The notes beneath the pieces were generated by a model. The model had not been told where the DNA came from and searched no databases. It worked only from the letters and a program-made list of their open reading frames with translations. From contig CM077664.1 in assembly GCA_039707655.1 (NCBI GenBank), positions 202,920,195-202,984,194 on the forward strand: a DNA stretch of 64,000 bases, given 5' to 3'. Shown one piece after another: positions 40,454 through 52,205 of this stretch (positions are counted from its first letter, which is position 1; the number at the start of each line of letters is the position of its first letter). Made by a program: the position numbers and the translations under genes. Source of the stretch: Elymus sibiricus. Its lineage: Eukaryota; Streptophyta; Magnoliopsida; Poales; Poaceae.

Positions 40454-41484
40454 CACGCTCCGGGGCTCTCTCTACCCACGCTGCCTTCGGCACGTGAGAG
40501 CCCCTTCCCACTCTCGTGGAAGCCCCATGCTCCGCGCTGGCGAACGCCCCATGCTCCACGCTGGCGGCCTACTTACTTGAGGGGCCTACGGCCATTGCAT
40601 CCTCAAAGCTGACCCGTGTCGAACACGGAAGCGTGTATCTTTCTGCTATGTAATGAACCTGCTTCATGCATCAGTAAAGCTTATTTCCTCCAAAACCCTG
40701 TGCGCTTGCAGCCGCGGGGCGCGCGCTCATGATCTCACCCGTGCCTGTCACGCGAGCGGGGGCTGGGCACGGTGTCTGTGCTCGGGTCAGTCCCAGCAGC
40801 ACTGAAAAACCCAAGCAACTAAGCTCTGGCTCGTGGGCCTGCTCCCATGCACGTCACCTCACCAGGTCCTTGGTGCTCTTGCCTCCTCGCGTAACACCCA
40901 CAGGCGACCTCGCGAGCGCGCCCTGCTGCACTATTTGCAAAAACTTGGCAGTTTCCCTGGTGCAGGATACGAAGGGTTCAGGAGCCCCCCCTCGGGAGGC
41001 ACCGCGAGCGGCGTCCTACAGGTGGAAGGCCTCACGGGGGACTGCGCCTCACGAGCCGTGCCCTGCGAAGGACTCACCCCAAGCCACACGCCTCGAAGGA
41101 GCTAAGTCTAAAGCACCCCTCGGGTCTTTTTCCCTCTCGTTTCTCTCTCGTGGCACCCTGATTTCCTTGGCACGAGCTGCCTGTGCGTCAAGGGGGGGAC
41201 CCTGAGCATCGCGCCTCAGGGACTCCTACCAGCCCTAAGAGCCCTACACCCTCTGGCCTTGCCGAGCGCATGCTCTGAGCATACCAGCGACGGCTGTAGC
41301 TTGCCTCGGGGGTTGGGTCCCAGCGACACAAGGCACGAAGGCAATGTAAAAAGGGAATAAGGGCCTCGGGAGGAAAATGAAAACACACAAATCATTAAGT
41401 GCTTACAGCAGAAGTACCATGCAAATGTTTTCACGCCCCCGCGGGGCCACGTCTACCCTATTATAGCAACAGGTCAAGGGGAAC
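40454..41484. other. Element D spacer between pol remnant and antisense gene
   Basis: GC-rich, with no recognisable coding domain. A local duplication, GCCCCATGCTCC(G/A)CGCTGGCG, occurs at about 40522 and 40547. Several frames of 70-160 codons cross it, but composition alone explains them. Confidence 0.5.
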
Positions 41485-44347
41485 TTAGGCGCGTGAGGCG
41501 CCGCCATCGCCGCTCCCACCGTCGTCGCGAGGGGGCTCGCCGCCGCTGATCTCAGGCTCGAAGGCGTACAGCCCGACGAAGCTGGCCACGCACTCCCTCA
41601 CAGCCTCCTCGAGGGGTTCGCGGACCTCCGCCGGGACAGGAGTCACCACCCGCCCGAAATCAAAGCGATCGTCGAGGCAGAGAAGGTTGCTGAAGAGCCG
41701 CGTTGTCGCCTGAGTCAGCAGGTCGCGGCACGCTTCCTCGATGGTAGCATCCGTATCCAACAGCTGCTTCTTGAGGTCGTCGACCTCAGCCTGGAGCTCG
41801 TCCCACCTGGCCGCGAGGCCCCTCCGCTCGTCGAGAGCGGCCTGGGCGGCCGCCAGCTCGCGTTACTTCGCTAGTAGGCGCTCCCGCTCCGCCTCCTACG
41901 AGGACGCGGTTGCCGTGAGCTCGCTTTCCAGGGTCTTGGCGTTCGCCTCGAGGGTAGCGACCGCCTCCTGGCGCCTCAGGATATCCTCCTCACACTTCGG
42001 GAGCTTGGCCTCGCGGGATGCGAGCCGGCCGTCAAGGGCCTCCGCGGCCTCCTCCCGCGCCTTGAGTCGGCACTCACGCGAAGCAGCCTGCTCCTGGAGC
42101 GTCTTCTCGTAAGCGTCAGCCTCCTCCCGCCGCCGCTTGGCCTCCTGGGCGTCTTCGAGGGCCTTCGAGAGGGACGCCTGGGCCTCTTTGGCGAGCTGCT
42201 CGCGCTGCGCCTGCGCCTCCTCGTCCCGCTGGCAGTCGAGCTTCGCCGCCTCCCGAAGCTGGCTCCACCCCTCCGCCAGCTTCCGCCGCTCCTCCACGCA
42301 GAGCTCCGCCTCCTTCCTGAGCTCACCTTCGAGGGCCTCGAGGGCCGCCTTGACGCTGTTGACGGCCCCGCTCCAGGGCGCGGTGTCGCTCTTCCCCAGC
42401 ACCAAGGCGCGACTCGCCCGGGCCTCCTCATCGCCTGCTGGCGCCGGCGGACGGGGCGACACGACTTCGAGCCCCTTCGGCAGCCCTGCACCATTGTCCT
42501 CGGCAGGGGACGCGCTCGTCGTCTGGCGCGGGGGGCTCAGGATGGCCGCCTCTGGCACCGGTGGCGTCGCCCCGCGCTCTGGTGCCGCCCTAAACGCTTC
42601 AAGGCCCGGGCGCCCGGGCCCAGAGATGGCTCCCGTGAAGGCTGCAGCGGCCTCCACCGCAGCCGGCGTGGCGATCGGGGGAGGGGTCGGTGCTTCGCCC
42701 CCCTTCCCCGCCATCTCGACGCCGCCGACGGGGGCCCCCTCGGGAGGCGCCAGCGTGGTCTCCTCACTGCCTCCCGCCGGGTTCGCCGCCAGGTGCGCCG
42801 GCGCGGCGGGCGAGGCGGCCTTCAGAGGAGGGGAGGGCCCCTCGACCTCGGCTCTCCTCCTCTTGGTCCTCTCCTCCTCCTCGGCCACCAGCTCAGGGCT
42901 CCTGCGCAGGCCAAAGCTCATCAGAGCCACGGCAGCCAAGAAGCAAGGATCGGTAGGAAGGGGCAGAGGAACTTACTCATCCTTGGGGTAAAAAGCGCCT
43001 CCTCTTCCGCTCCTTGGTGGCGCCGCTGCTGCTGCCCCCATTGCGCAGCGCGCCTGGGCGGCCACCCGAGGGCGCGGCGCGAGTCCCGCCGGAGTCGGTG
43101 GTCACGGTGGTCTCCTCCTCCCGCTCCTCGTGGGGCTCGTCGATCTCCGCGGCATCGTCTCCTCCCTCCCTCGCCGGCACAGGCCTGGCTGGCACAACGC
43201 GAAATGCGTCCTCGTCGTCTCCCCCATCCTCGCCCAACCGAAGTCGACGGTGCGCCGACGGAGATGGAGGAGGTGGCGGGGACGATTCCTCACTACTCTC
43301 CTCGGAGTCGGAGGTCTCGTGGTCGCCTGAGGCGGACCCCGTGTCCGAAGAATCCTCGAGGAGCTCCTCGGGCCCCTCGAGGTCCGTCCGGACCGGCCCC
43401 CACTAGTCGAGCTGGGGCATCGCCGCGACCAGCTCATCCATGCTGGACCAGCGGTACGGCGGGCGCGCGTCAGGAGGCATCTCCTCCGCCTCCCCGGGAA
43501 ATAAAACTTCCCAAGCTTCGGCCACTACTTCGGCCGAGAGGGGCCCCTGCGCCAGCCAGATCCGGTCCTCTGCGCTGGTGATCTCCCACACCGGGTGCGA
43601 GCGCTTCTGCAGGGGCGCGATTCGGCAGTGGAGGAATTCCTTGGCGATCATGCCCGCCGTAAGCCTAGCCTCGCGCAGCTCCGCCAGCCTCGTCAGGATC
43701 GGCCTCAGGGCAGCGCCGCCAAGCTTCTTGTGCTCCCAGCGGGGTATCTTCTCAGCCGGCTCGGCAGGGACTGCCAGGAGAGGACTGGTCCGCTAGGCAT
43801 CGATGTAAACCCAGCGCGACCTGAAGTTCTCCACCTTCTTCAAGATCTTCATATCGATGAAGACCTTGCGCATCTCGTCGTCGATGCGGAAGGAGGCGCC
43901 TCCGGAGCGGTGGTTTCCCGAGGAAAAAACCCGCAGGCTGTAGAAGGTCCGGAAGAGCGCCACAGACGGCATCACTCCCAGAAAGGCCTCGCAGAGGTAT
44001 GCGAAGAGAGCAAGGGCGAGGATGGAGTTGGGATGAAGGTGGAGAAGGCAAATCTCGTAGTGCTCAAGGATGGCGAGGAGGAAGTCGGAGAAGGGCGGCA
44101 CCAGCCCGGCGAAGAGCGAGTGGTAGAAGACGGGGACCACCGTGAGTTCGAGATCTCGCCGTGGGTGCGAGCCCGGCTAGATCTTGGTGACGCCTCCCTC
44201 AAAGTGTGCGGAGGCCAAGTGGGGGCGGTCCTTGGCTAGCCTGCTCTCGTTGATGGTGGCCGGCAGCAAGGCCGGACCGAGCTCTGCCGCCGGAGAGCTC
44301 TTGCTGGAGGAGGCCTCGGCGGTCACGGGTTTCTTGCCTAGGGCCAT
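41485..44347 (-). pseudogene. Antisense gene of element D (putative Gypsy-type transposon domain plus coiled coil)
   Basis: On the minus strand the frame starts at MALGKKPVT (44347) and runs with in-frame stops at 44179-44177, 43795-43793 and 43405-43403. The block VPPFSDFLLAILEHYEICLL followed by HLHPNSI and YLCEAFLGVMPSV matches the plant 'putative gypsy type transposon' domain. An acidic Ser/Glu stretch follows, then a consensus GTAAGT donor at 42976-42971 and a GCGCAG acceptor near 42900, which suggests a short intron, with a frame change beside it. Beyond it is an Ala/Pro-rich linker, a long coiled coil (about 42400-41800) and a conserved-looking end (DATIEEACRDLLTQATTRLF) to 41485. RIRE2/Grande elements carry such an antisense gene of unknown role. 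This copy is dead. Confidence 0.8.
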
Positions 44348-44621
44348 GGCGATGGAGAGATTGGAAATCGGAGGAGGAAGAACAGAGGAGCTGCTCGCGC
44401 GGGATGAGGGGCGAAGTGGGGACGAAGCTCAATGACGTGCCTGCGCCTGGCACAGGCAGGCTTTATCACCAGGACGGCGGTTACCGAGGCGTCGTGGGGA
44501 GTGGGGGCGGCCCGCCCCGTAAAAACCGCCACGCGTCACCTCTGGGCCCGACAGCTCAATGGGCCCCGCGTCGTTTCGTCCCTAACGGGCGGGACGTGCG
44601 CGCCGTGGGCCCGGGGGCTAC
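44348..44621. other. Element D region upstream of antisense gene, ending in purine tract
   Basis: This would be the promoter of the minus-strand gene and the plus-strand 3' UTR. The purine-rich GTGGGCCCGGGGGCTA (about 44605-44620) precedes the LTR. No separate gene is seen. Confidence 0.5.
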
Positions 44622-45511
44622 TGTCGGCCCAATGGGAACTAGGGTACCATGGCTCGTCTGCCTCTGGCCCAGAGGGCAGCGCTTGGGCCGGCCCACGAGA
44701 GTGGCCCTGCCTCGGCCGCTCCGGAGGAAACCGCCTCGCGAGGGGCAAGCCTCGCGAGGCCCCCTCGCCGCCAGACCAGGCCCTGCCGAGGCCGCCAAGC
44801 AACAGGATGCCTCGCGAGGCTCCACTCGCGAGGCCTCATCACGAAGCAGACCTTACGGCGCCAGCCACGGGGCTTCGCGCCCTGCACATGGGTGACAACC
44901 CGCTGTCAGGATAAGGACAGCGGGGCGTGACCGAGCCCAGCTTCCATTCTGGTGATAAGGGAGCAGCGGCGTCTGCCTCCCCCAAAGCAAGTCCCAAAGT
45001 GTTTCCTCTTTGGTGATAGATGATCAGGGCGGATCGGCGCGCGAGGACGGAGGTCATCGCCAAGCCCACCGGCGTGTCACGAAGACTACTTTATCAGGCG
45101 GAGACCACCTTTAGTCAGGATAGACCTGCGCGCCTGTCCCCCTTTGAATTGCCGCCCTGTGGCCACCCTTTCCTGCTCATATTTTCGGGGAAGAGGACCA
45201 AGGCACTACAAAAGGGGCAGGGCCGCTTCCATGTAAGGGGATCAACTCATTTTCCCCACACCTTGTGTACCTCGAGCACAGGCTCTCCATTACAGAGCAA
45301 ATCCAACACAAGCAGGAGTAGGGTATTACACCACACGGTGGCCCCAACCTGGGTAGTTCGCGCGTCCCCCTCGTGTCCGGTGAGAGCCAGTGAGCCCGTC
45401 GTGTTCACGCCGTCGTTGCCATCGTGTCGTAGGTTGCCAAGCAAAGTCCCCCAGAGTTCGAATCCTAAGTTCCTGGAGAAGTTTCTTGGATGCAGATCCT
45501 AGACTCCGATA
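44622..45511 (+). repeat. Element D 3' LTR
   Basis: This 890-bp copy of 29072-29945 ends CTCCGATA (CA mutated to TA) followed by ATGGT. It retains CTCGCGAGG palindromes at 44735-44743, 44751-44759, 44811-44819 and 44825-44833 that are partly mutated in the 5' LTR. Confidence 0.92.
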
Positions 45512-45516
45512 ATGGT
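45512..45516. repeat. Target-site duplication ATGGT, right copy
   Basis: It matches 29067-29071. GGT-rich Harbinger sequence continues after it. Confidence 0.9.
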
Positions 45517-45892
45517 GGTGTTGATTTCTTCTCCGAGGACCTCGTTTGCGTGGTGGTGGCGGAGGGGGTGGTGGTGCATGCCATTGGTTGGCTCGATCCA
45601 CAACATATACATGCTATGTTTGTGGTGATTTTGGATCAAACATTGTGTTTTAAGTGATGCCTTTTGGGTGAACTTTGCATGTTTTTATTTGAAATTCGTG
45701 ATGATGAAACTATATGTTATGACGATTATGTTATGCATGTTTTAGTTTTAATATTCTCATGATATATATTGTTTAGTGTTTGAAGTTGATGCGGCTAGGA
45801 CACAAAATCTACACAATTTTGTTTTTACTTCACTAACTTTACTCCGTCGGATCCTCCCTTAACTTTTAGGGGATCGGTTAGAAATGCCCTTA
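45517..45892 (+). other. Harbinger 3' part, right TIR and TTA duplication
   Basis: A GGTGGTGG-rich end of the minisatellite and an AT-rich 3' tail lead to the right TIR (45869-45889, ending TTAGAAATGCCC) and TTA (45890-45892). No transposase frame is present. Confidence 0.85.
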
Positions 45893-46272
45893 AGCGAAGG
45901 AGTATAATAGACATTAATTATGCCACTTTGTAGCGTACATGAATGATGTACAACTGGTGAACTCTGGTTTATGGGGTTACATTGAACGGCTAGCTGGTAC
46001 ACTGATTACATATGTACGGTAGAACTATGTGGGGAAAAGGATTTGTGACACGCATGGGCGGGGGCTTGCAGATTGTCGAATGCCGTTCTGCGCCAAAATT
46101 CGGTAACTCATTTGTGTATATCATCTATTTCCCCTCGTATAGCCCTCTGCAAATATCTGTAATCTGATCGTAAATGAAAAGCAATATACATGTTTCTGTG
46201 GGACCGGTTTTGAGAGTCCAATATTTTGATAAACAGTCCGTGCAACAAGTTTTGTAGTAAAATGATAGTGTT
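45893..46272. other. Unassigned spacer
   Basis: I see no gene or element here. It may be the 5' flank of the pseudogene that follows. Confidence 0.5.
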
Positions 46273-49200
46273 GTGACAAAATCATTCACTCTGTTCTTCT
46301 TCTTCTTCTTCCTGATTGTCTGTTCTTCAATTATCTTCCTCTTTTTCCTAGAACTCTTGTCTTCTAACAGTAATGGTGTAGAGAAAACGGGACCGAAGCG
46401 ATTATGTTCTCAGCGACTCATAGACGTCAACGATAGTAGCAACAACAGCCATGGTATATCCGAACCTTTTGCAATAAAGGTTAGATGTTGTTGTATGTTT
46501 GATCTGCATTGAAGATTCATGTTGGTACAACGGTTGCATGTGCTTGCTCTGTGTTCAATCTTTTGTTGTTGTTTGTGGCTCTACTAGCTTGTTCTCTTGA
46601 AAGAACTCACATCTTTGGCTTATTGAGTCTTTGTAGTAAGGAAAGTTTTGCTGTTGAATCCTTAAACGAAAATAATAATGGAGGTACTTAGCTTATATGT
46701 GTTTGTAAGTGCCATAAAAACAAACATGCACAATTTGAACGACCATGTTTGTTACGGACACGGAAACTTAATCGGTATATCAGTGTTGAGTTAAGTTACA
46801 ATGCTTCTATTGTCTTGTTCTCTTCCAAGAAGTCGCATGTTGGACTTAATGAATATTTGTACTAAAGAAATTTTGGATGTCTAATGTTATAATGCAAATA
46901 ATAATGGATGTAATAAGTTTATGTATGTAAAAGGTGTTATAAGTTCGGGAAACAAAAACTTAGTCAATTTTAATGAGCATGTTAGTTATAGACGCGGAAA
47001 CATAATCATAATTCAATGCTAAGTTAAGTTATAGGGACCAGAACTTAAGCTGATGTTATTATATTTTTTACTTGACTTCAGTGACTTAATAGATACATTT
47101 TTTTATAGATATAGTATATAATCTTTCAAAGACTTCAATGACTAATATTAGATTGCAAAATATAATATAGGCACTAGTTATAAAATTTATTCAATTAAGT
47201 GAGCATCAGCCTACTACTGATTGATGATCTTACCTTTCTGAGAGTCGAGGAGCAACAGATGAAATTTTATTTTGTTTTATGTTTTTACATCAATTTATAA
47301 TAATAAGTTTTGTGATATGAAACATAAAGCTAAAGAGCAGTCGGTTGAATTAAATATGTTATTGTATTAAATCTCGTATCATATTAGTTGTTAATATTTT
47401 ATAGCCTGATACTTTAATTTTGAAGGTTCACGTATTGGTAAACATTTATATCATAGATATATACAACTATTCTTATGATATATTGACTAATTTTATCGTT
47501 TAGTCATATAAATATGTCGTCTAAGTCAAGTTATTCAGCAAGTGCAATAACAACAACCTAGCCGAATTTAAGATATTATTACACTGAAGGAGATGACTCG
47601 AAGATAGAAAATGAGGATGATTTTTTTTTATTTGACTAAATTGAAGATACACCATGTTCGTGTTGTTTTGAATGTGTTTACGGATTAAAAAAAATTATGC
47701 TCTGTAAAATCAGATTTGATGGATTGTTGGAGTTTCCTGAAATAAAAAGGTACATCTTGAGTTTAGTACATTTCTTGTAAGTGCAACAGATGTGAAGGGT
47801 TAGTGCATTAAAATATCTCAAGATAGGAAACTAAAATTCTATGCTAGAGATATGCACAAAGCTTTTGTTATTCCTTCTGGACCAAGAGACATTGATGGTG
47901 TTTTTGGTCAGATAACTGCTGCTTCTATTGATCTCTTGAAAACAAATATAAGTTTGATTGGGAATGATTCTCACAGTTTGAAGCCAGCAGGTAAAAAATT
48001 AGTCAGAGATATAACAAACCTATCAAGTGAAACTGCCAAGGCATACTTTAAGGCGGCATGTGTGATACTTATTATGGGTCATTTTTTGTAATACTTCTTC
48101 TAAACATGACTACACCACCAATGATTATTGGGAAGCCTTTGGTAGGACTGACTATATAGGAGAATATAACTGGTCCAATAGTCATGTCATATATTTATAT
48201 GATTGTCACTTCTTTCTCCAAGTAAGTTATAAAGTGAATGTCAGTTACGATAAGAAATGTCAGATGTTCTATAATAGTACAAACTATGTATGAAGATGTT
48301 CTATATTGATAATCAAGTACAAATTGTAATGAGGAGACATAATAAACTTCCTAGGATTGTAGACTATGATAAGCGGAAAGTAAATCTTATGATTTCCCCT
48401 TGCAAAAAAAATGGTGTAACAACGTATGATGCATGCAAAATATGTATTCCATTGTTGAATTAGTTGTCCAGCTTAAATGTTATGAAAACTAATATACATT
48501 TATCTTGTTCTCCTTGTTCCTAGATGAAAGACCAGAACTTGATGCTATTCGAGGAGTATGATTGATAGCAAACCAGACAATTTTGCTAATGAACATTTTG
48601 AAAGACAGTGGTTCCACGGAAAACACAATCAATTGGATCTTTCAATAACATTTTGTCAAAAGATTCATTGAAGAATAATGGAAGTATCAAAAACTCAGAA
48701 CTTGTTTGAAAGAATGTGCTGTTTTGCTTACCTTCAGCAAGTCCACAACATATCTCCAATGGAAAGTTCAGTACCCACAAATATTAAATTTTCATTTTTA
48801 CATTTTAGAAATTTAAAATGCAATCTATTTACCCGACAGATCTATACTATATTCGAAGGTGAGACATTCTGTAACTTAAGAATTCAAGCTCAGGCATGCT
48901 AAAAGAAATCGTGAATGGAATATCAAGGATGAAATAATTAGATAAGATATTCAATTCATAGATAAAGTCTTCGTTGTTAAATCAAACTTGCATGTGTTCC
49001 ATTCAGAGAGGCTTGAGTCCTTGCTTGCTTGAGAGAGCAAGTAAGTCAGCATGTATTGGCTAAAAACTTTGTAACATGTACTCTACACGAGTTTTAAATG
49101 ATTGTTACTAAATATTTTATCTTACTTTATTTTCTCAGGTAATCAAATTCCGTCAAGCATTTTGAAACAAGTTTTAGTTCTCAGTAATATTCATGCAAGA

Positions 49201-50672
49201 TCAGAAGGTAACATGTGTTTCAATAATTTCTTTTGTTCTCTCTATTAATGTAATTATCTTTAATTAATTGTTGGTTCTATAGATCAAGATTCTACTTGTA
49301 ACAATGCAAGTACTGAGAATAGAAAACGCATTGACAGAATTGAACCAAATGCGGATAACATTATAGGGGAAAGTACGATGAGGGACAGGGATGGTAAAAG
49401 TCTTATTTGGAGTAATTATTTCATGTTTGCCAATATCTTAATTAGTAATTGCATTCTGGGTTCAAATGCAAAAAGGCCAATTACTAAGTATGATCCAAGT
49501 GACAATGTAAGTATCAAAAGTGTTGAGCAGTATGATGGCAATTCTTATACATCAAGTGTATCAATTGTGGAATAGAATGTTTACAATTTTGCTTTAGAGT
49601 TGTGCAAGAAGGTCAAGCGTCATTAAATTTAATTTGAAATTACTCGAGCACATCATGTTGATTTTGGTGATTTCTCTGAATGTGAGATTGTCCAGAGACA
49701 AGTTAGTTCTGTTCAACTGAAAAGTAATATAATGTATGATACAATGAAGTCCAACCTGCCAACTAAATTAAAGCGTGAATCTCTTGAGGAATGCAATTTG
49801 GCGACAAAAAAAGATGAATTTTACAGACAAGTAAATATATTCTTTTTCATTATTCAGATTTTTTTATGTCAATATTACTATTAATTGTATTTATTGTTAC
49901 AGCTTATGGATCAAACATTATGAACCAAGGTATGTGAGAGTTTATGGAAGTGATATAGAAGAGCAACTAATTGGCACATGGATCATGAGATATACAGTTC
50001 ATGTGTCCAAAGGGTAAGTGAAATAGATAACACCAACTATACATGGACTGGTCTAGATCACACAACGATTTTTATTGAGCCAAAATTCGTTATAAGTATT
50101 GTTGTTATGATATTTCAGTATTGCTTCACATATATTGATTATTGAATGGAAATTATAGTTACAACACCATGCATACATTGGCTCTTGGTACAGTTAATGT
50201 AACAAAGGTGAAGTCAATACAAAATGTGTTTATTGGAAGCAATGTGAAGTATGCCATTACTTCTTCCATAATGGTAATTTCTTTAATATGTTGTTTCCAT
50301 CTAAAAATGGTGTCTTGACTTATCTACCTCTAATGCAATATTTTTGATTGTGCAAAATAATTTTAGTTCGTAATTATTGTACCGATGCAACAGGCTGGTC
50401 AACTTATGTGTGGGATATGAAGGATACAATAATTAAAAATTTAAATCCACAATGTGCAAATGGTACTGCATCGTACATGAAAAAAAATACATGAAGTATG
50501 TTCTGACATAATACACAAAGCATTGTTTGACCGCATTGAAAAGTTCTTCGGTACTTAGAGCTGCTTTCATGATATTGGATGGTCAAAGAAATTTCACGAC
50601 ACTACTAATATGCCACTGCAAAGATACATTCCGTTATTCATGTAAATCATAAACATTGATTTATTTGTACTA
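46273..50672 (+). pseudogene. Multi-exon pseudogene resembling grass Ulp1/C48-peptidase-like proteins
   Basis: Exon-like pieces occur in order on the plus strand. GPKRLCSQRLIDVNDSS lies near 46400, and CCFECVYGLKKIM near 47660. IPSGPRDIDGVFGQITAASI with AKAYFKAACVILIMGHFL is at 47852-48091. NDYWEAFGRTDYIGEYNWS is near 48120-48180 and KLPRIVDYDKRKV near 48350. LWIKHYEPRYVRVYGSDIEE is near 49910-49970. A late block with WSTYVWDMKD (near 50395-50425) then resembles the C-terminal catalytic half of Ulp1-like cysteine proteases. Stops and frame changes interrupt most exons. The family match is from memory of grass proteins; His/Asp/Cys catalytic residues cannot be confirmed. The 3' part is repeated in units 2 and 3. 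Confidence 0.6.
46555..47035 (+). repeat. Diverged tandem duplication of about 240 bp
   Basis: CTTGTTCTCTT..AAGAA, TTTGTA(G/C)TAA and CGGAAAC.TAATC occur in the same order in 46555-46800 and 46801-47035, with AATAATAATGGA(G/T)GTA in both. It lies in presumed intron DNA. Confidence 0.7.
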
Positions 50673-51426
50673 ATCATGCGAGATGCAGGGAAGATATCAT
50701 TCGTTCCTATCAAGTTTTAGTAGTTGAAACTTGATGAAGTTCTCATTCGTTCGTATCAAGTTTTAGTAGTTAAAACTTGGTGAAGTTTTTTAAACTTTTC
50801 AAAACGTATTCAATAGTGGTCTTGTTTCAATGCCCTCATCACAAGGAACACAAATATGCAAACGAAATATAAATTAGGCTTTCAGTTCAACAGATATAAT
50901 AGATTCAAATTTAGAAGTCAAAAGAAAAGACGGGGAGGTGCGGTGTGTGGGTCATGCAGTCTCTGTCAAAAGCTGCACCAAAAGTTGCATGCATGCAGTA
51001 ATTAAGCTATAAACACAATGACAAGTTTTCTGAATCTTTTGAAGCAAACCTGCAGCCAAGAATCCGTGTGCCATTGTCTGTGCATGCTATATCCTCTCTC
51101 CATATATGTGGAGAATTTCTAGGTAATAAATGTAGGCTCAACTCAATCAAAGAGAGCAACAACATTTTTGAGCAGATATTTTATTTTTATCACATAATTG
51201 TGACAACATTGTTTTTTACCCTTTTTGAAGGCACATAATATCTCGATACGACATTCATCTTACGACTGTTTTTTTTTCACTTTTAGAAAGTTGGTTCGCA
51301 TGTGAGTGGAGAACGAAGTTTACAAAAACAAGGGCCATCTAGACATACCGGACTAATGAATTGATTTTTCAAAAATAAGTTTTTTTTTTGCGAATGTAAA
51401 ACTTCATTCATCAACCAGGAGCATTA
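50673..51426 (+). other. Pseudogene downstream DNA, duplicated in unit 2
   Basis: No gene is seen. It is closely matched by 58690-59360, including GAGAGCAACAACATTTTT and CTCTCCATATATGTGGAG, the latter a short inverted repeat. It diverges at a T-run near 51378. Confidence 0.7.
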
Positions 51427-51930
51427 GAGCATCTCCAATAGGTGCCCTAAACTAATAAATAACTGATTTTTACATCATCAGGGATCAAAAAAGTCTCTCC
51501 AACAGCAGCCGGTGATGTAAAAATAGGCAAAAAAAATTTACATCACATGTATATTTTGCCTCTCGTGATGTAAATATACATCACTTGCGGCGGTGATGTA
51601 AAATGCATGCAGCCGCGCGCGCGAGTGTAACCGCCAACTTCCAGGTCCTTCACCACGCCCACGCGTCGCCGCCGCACCCTTCCCGTCGCCGCCGCCGCAC
51701 CCTTCCCGTCACCGCCGCCGCACCCTTCCCGTCGTTGGCCATGGAAGAGGAGCCGTCGATGCCGAGATCAACGAAGAAGAAGAAGTTTGAGTGACTAATA
51801 CATCATCTAAAATACATCACATGTTGGAGTTGGACACTTTCCGTGATGTAAAAATTACATTTTTAGTGATGTATAATTTAGATCAAGCAGTTTTTGGGCT
51901 GCTATTTTACATCACCTATTGGAGATGCTC
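51427..51930. mobile_element. Tourist/Harbinger-type MITE with GC-rich core
   Basis: Perfect 18-bp TIRs, GAGCATCTCCAATAGGTG at 51427-51444 and its complement at 51913-51930, are flanked by TTA (51424-51426, 51931-51933). The core holds TTTACATCA repeats near both ends and a 24-bp minisatellite built on GCCGCCGCACCCTTCCCGTC (51669-51734). A short frame from ATG 51741 (MEEEPSMPRSTKKKKFE) may be the 5' end of an ORF left from a larger parent. The insertion is absent from unit 2. Confidence 0.88.
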
Positions 51931-51933
51931 TTA

Positions 51934-52205
51934 CAGTCTAGCTTACATAAGGCTAAGATTTGTTCAGGGGCATGGCGCAGCCAAACCGCTGTCCACCGGC
52001 CGCCACTACTTTGAGATCGTGCCATGTTTTTAAGTCTGTTACAAAAAATAATTTGTCTGATAGTGTTAAATCACGTTTTATCGTGTCGTTTTCCTTCTTT
52101 CTAGCATAAAGTTTTTCTCTGTACCAACAAGTAAGATCAGTTATTTTCGAGTAGATTGCTGACACACAATGAAACATTGCGATACATTTTATAAAACAAG
52201 AAAAA
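51934..52205. other. Unit DNA shared with 59398-59480, then unassigned
   Basis: Sequence around CCGCCACTACTTTGAGAT (51999) matches unit 2 at 59407. The match ends near 52068, where unit 1 insertions begin. No gene is seen. Confidence 0.55.

Larger units (their letters stand above)
29072..45511 (+). mobile_element. Element D: Gypsy retrotransposon (Tat lineage, RIRE2/Grande-like) with antisense gene
   Basis: LTRs at 29072-29945 and 44622-45511 start TGTCGGCCCA and are flanked by ATGGT. Inside are a gag-protease ORF on the plus strand, a small remnant of RT, and a minus-strand gene between pol and the 3' LTR. That architecture is known from RIRE2 and Grande of the Tat lineage. Element C is nested at 33011-40448, so element D itself is about 9 kb. 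RT catalytic residues, RNase H and integrase are missing, so it could only have moved with outside help. Confidence 0.88.
27608..45889. mobile_element. PIF/Harbinger-type DNA transposon carrying only ORF1, split by element D
   Basis: The TIRs match perfectly for 21 bases (27608-27628 and 45869-45889; they begin GGGCATTTCTAACCGATCCC) and then imperfectly, inside a TTA duplication. Without element D and its duplication the element is about 1.84 kb. It contains an ORF1-type Myb/SANT-like pseudogene and a 3' tail, but no DDE transposase ORF. It is therefore non-autonomous, although it retains a recognisable coding exon. Confidence 0.9.

Noticed and set aside
42793..43581. 262-codon plus-strand frame opposite the antisense gene
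   Set aside because: It is an Arg/Pro/Ser-rich shadow; the minus strand carries the recognisable domain and coiled coil.
51999..52016. CCGCCACTACTTTGAG as a CACTA left terminus (also at 59407)
   Set aside because: It lies in ordinary unit DNA, has no subterminal repeats, and the following bases do not match either CACTA terminus in the window.
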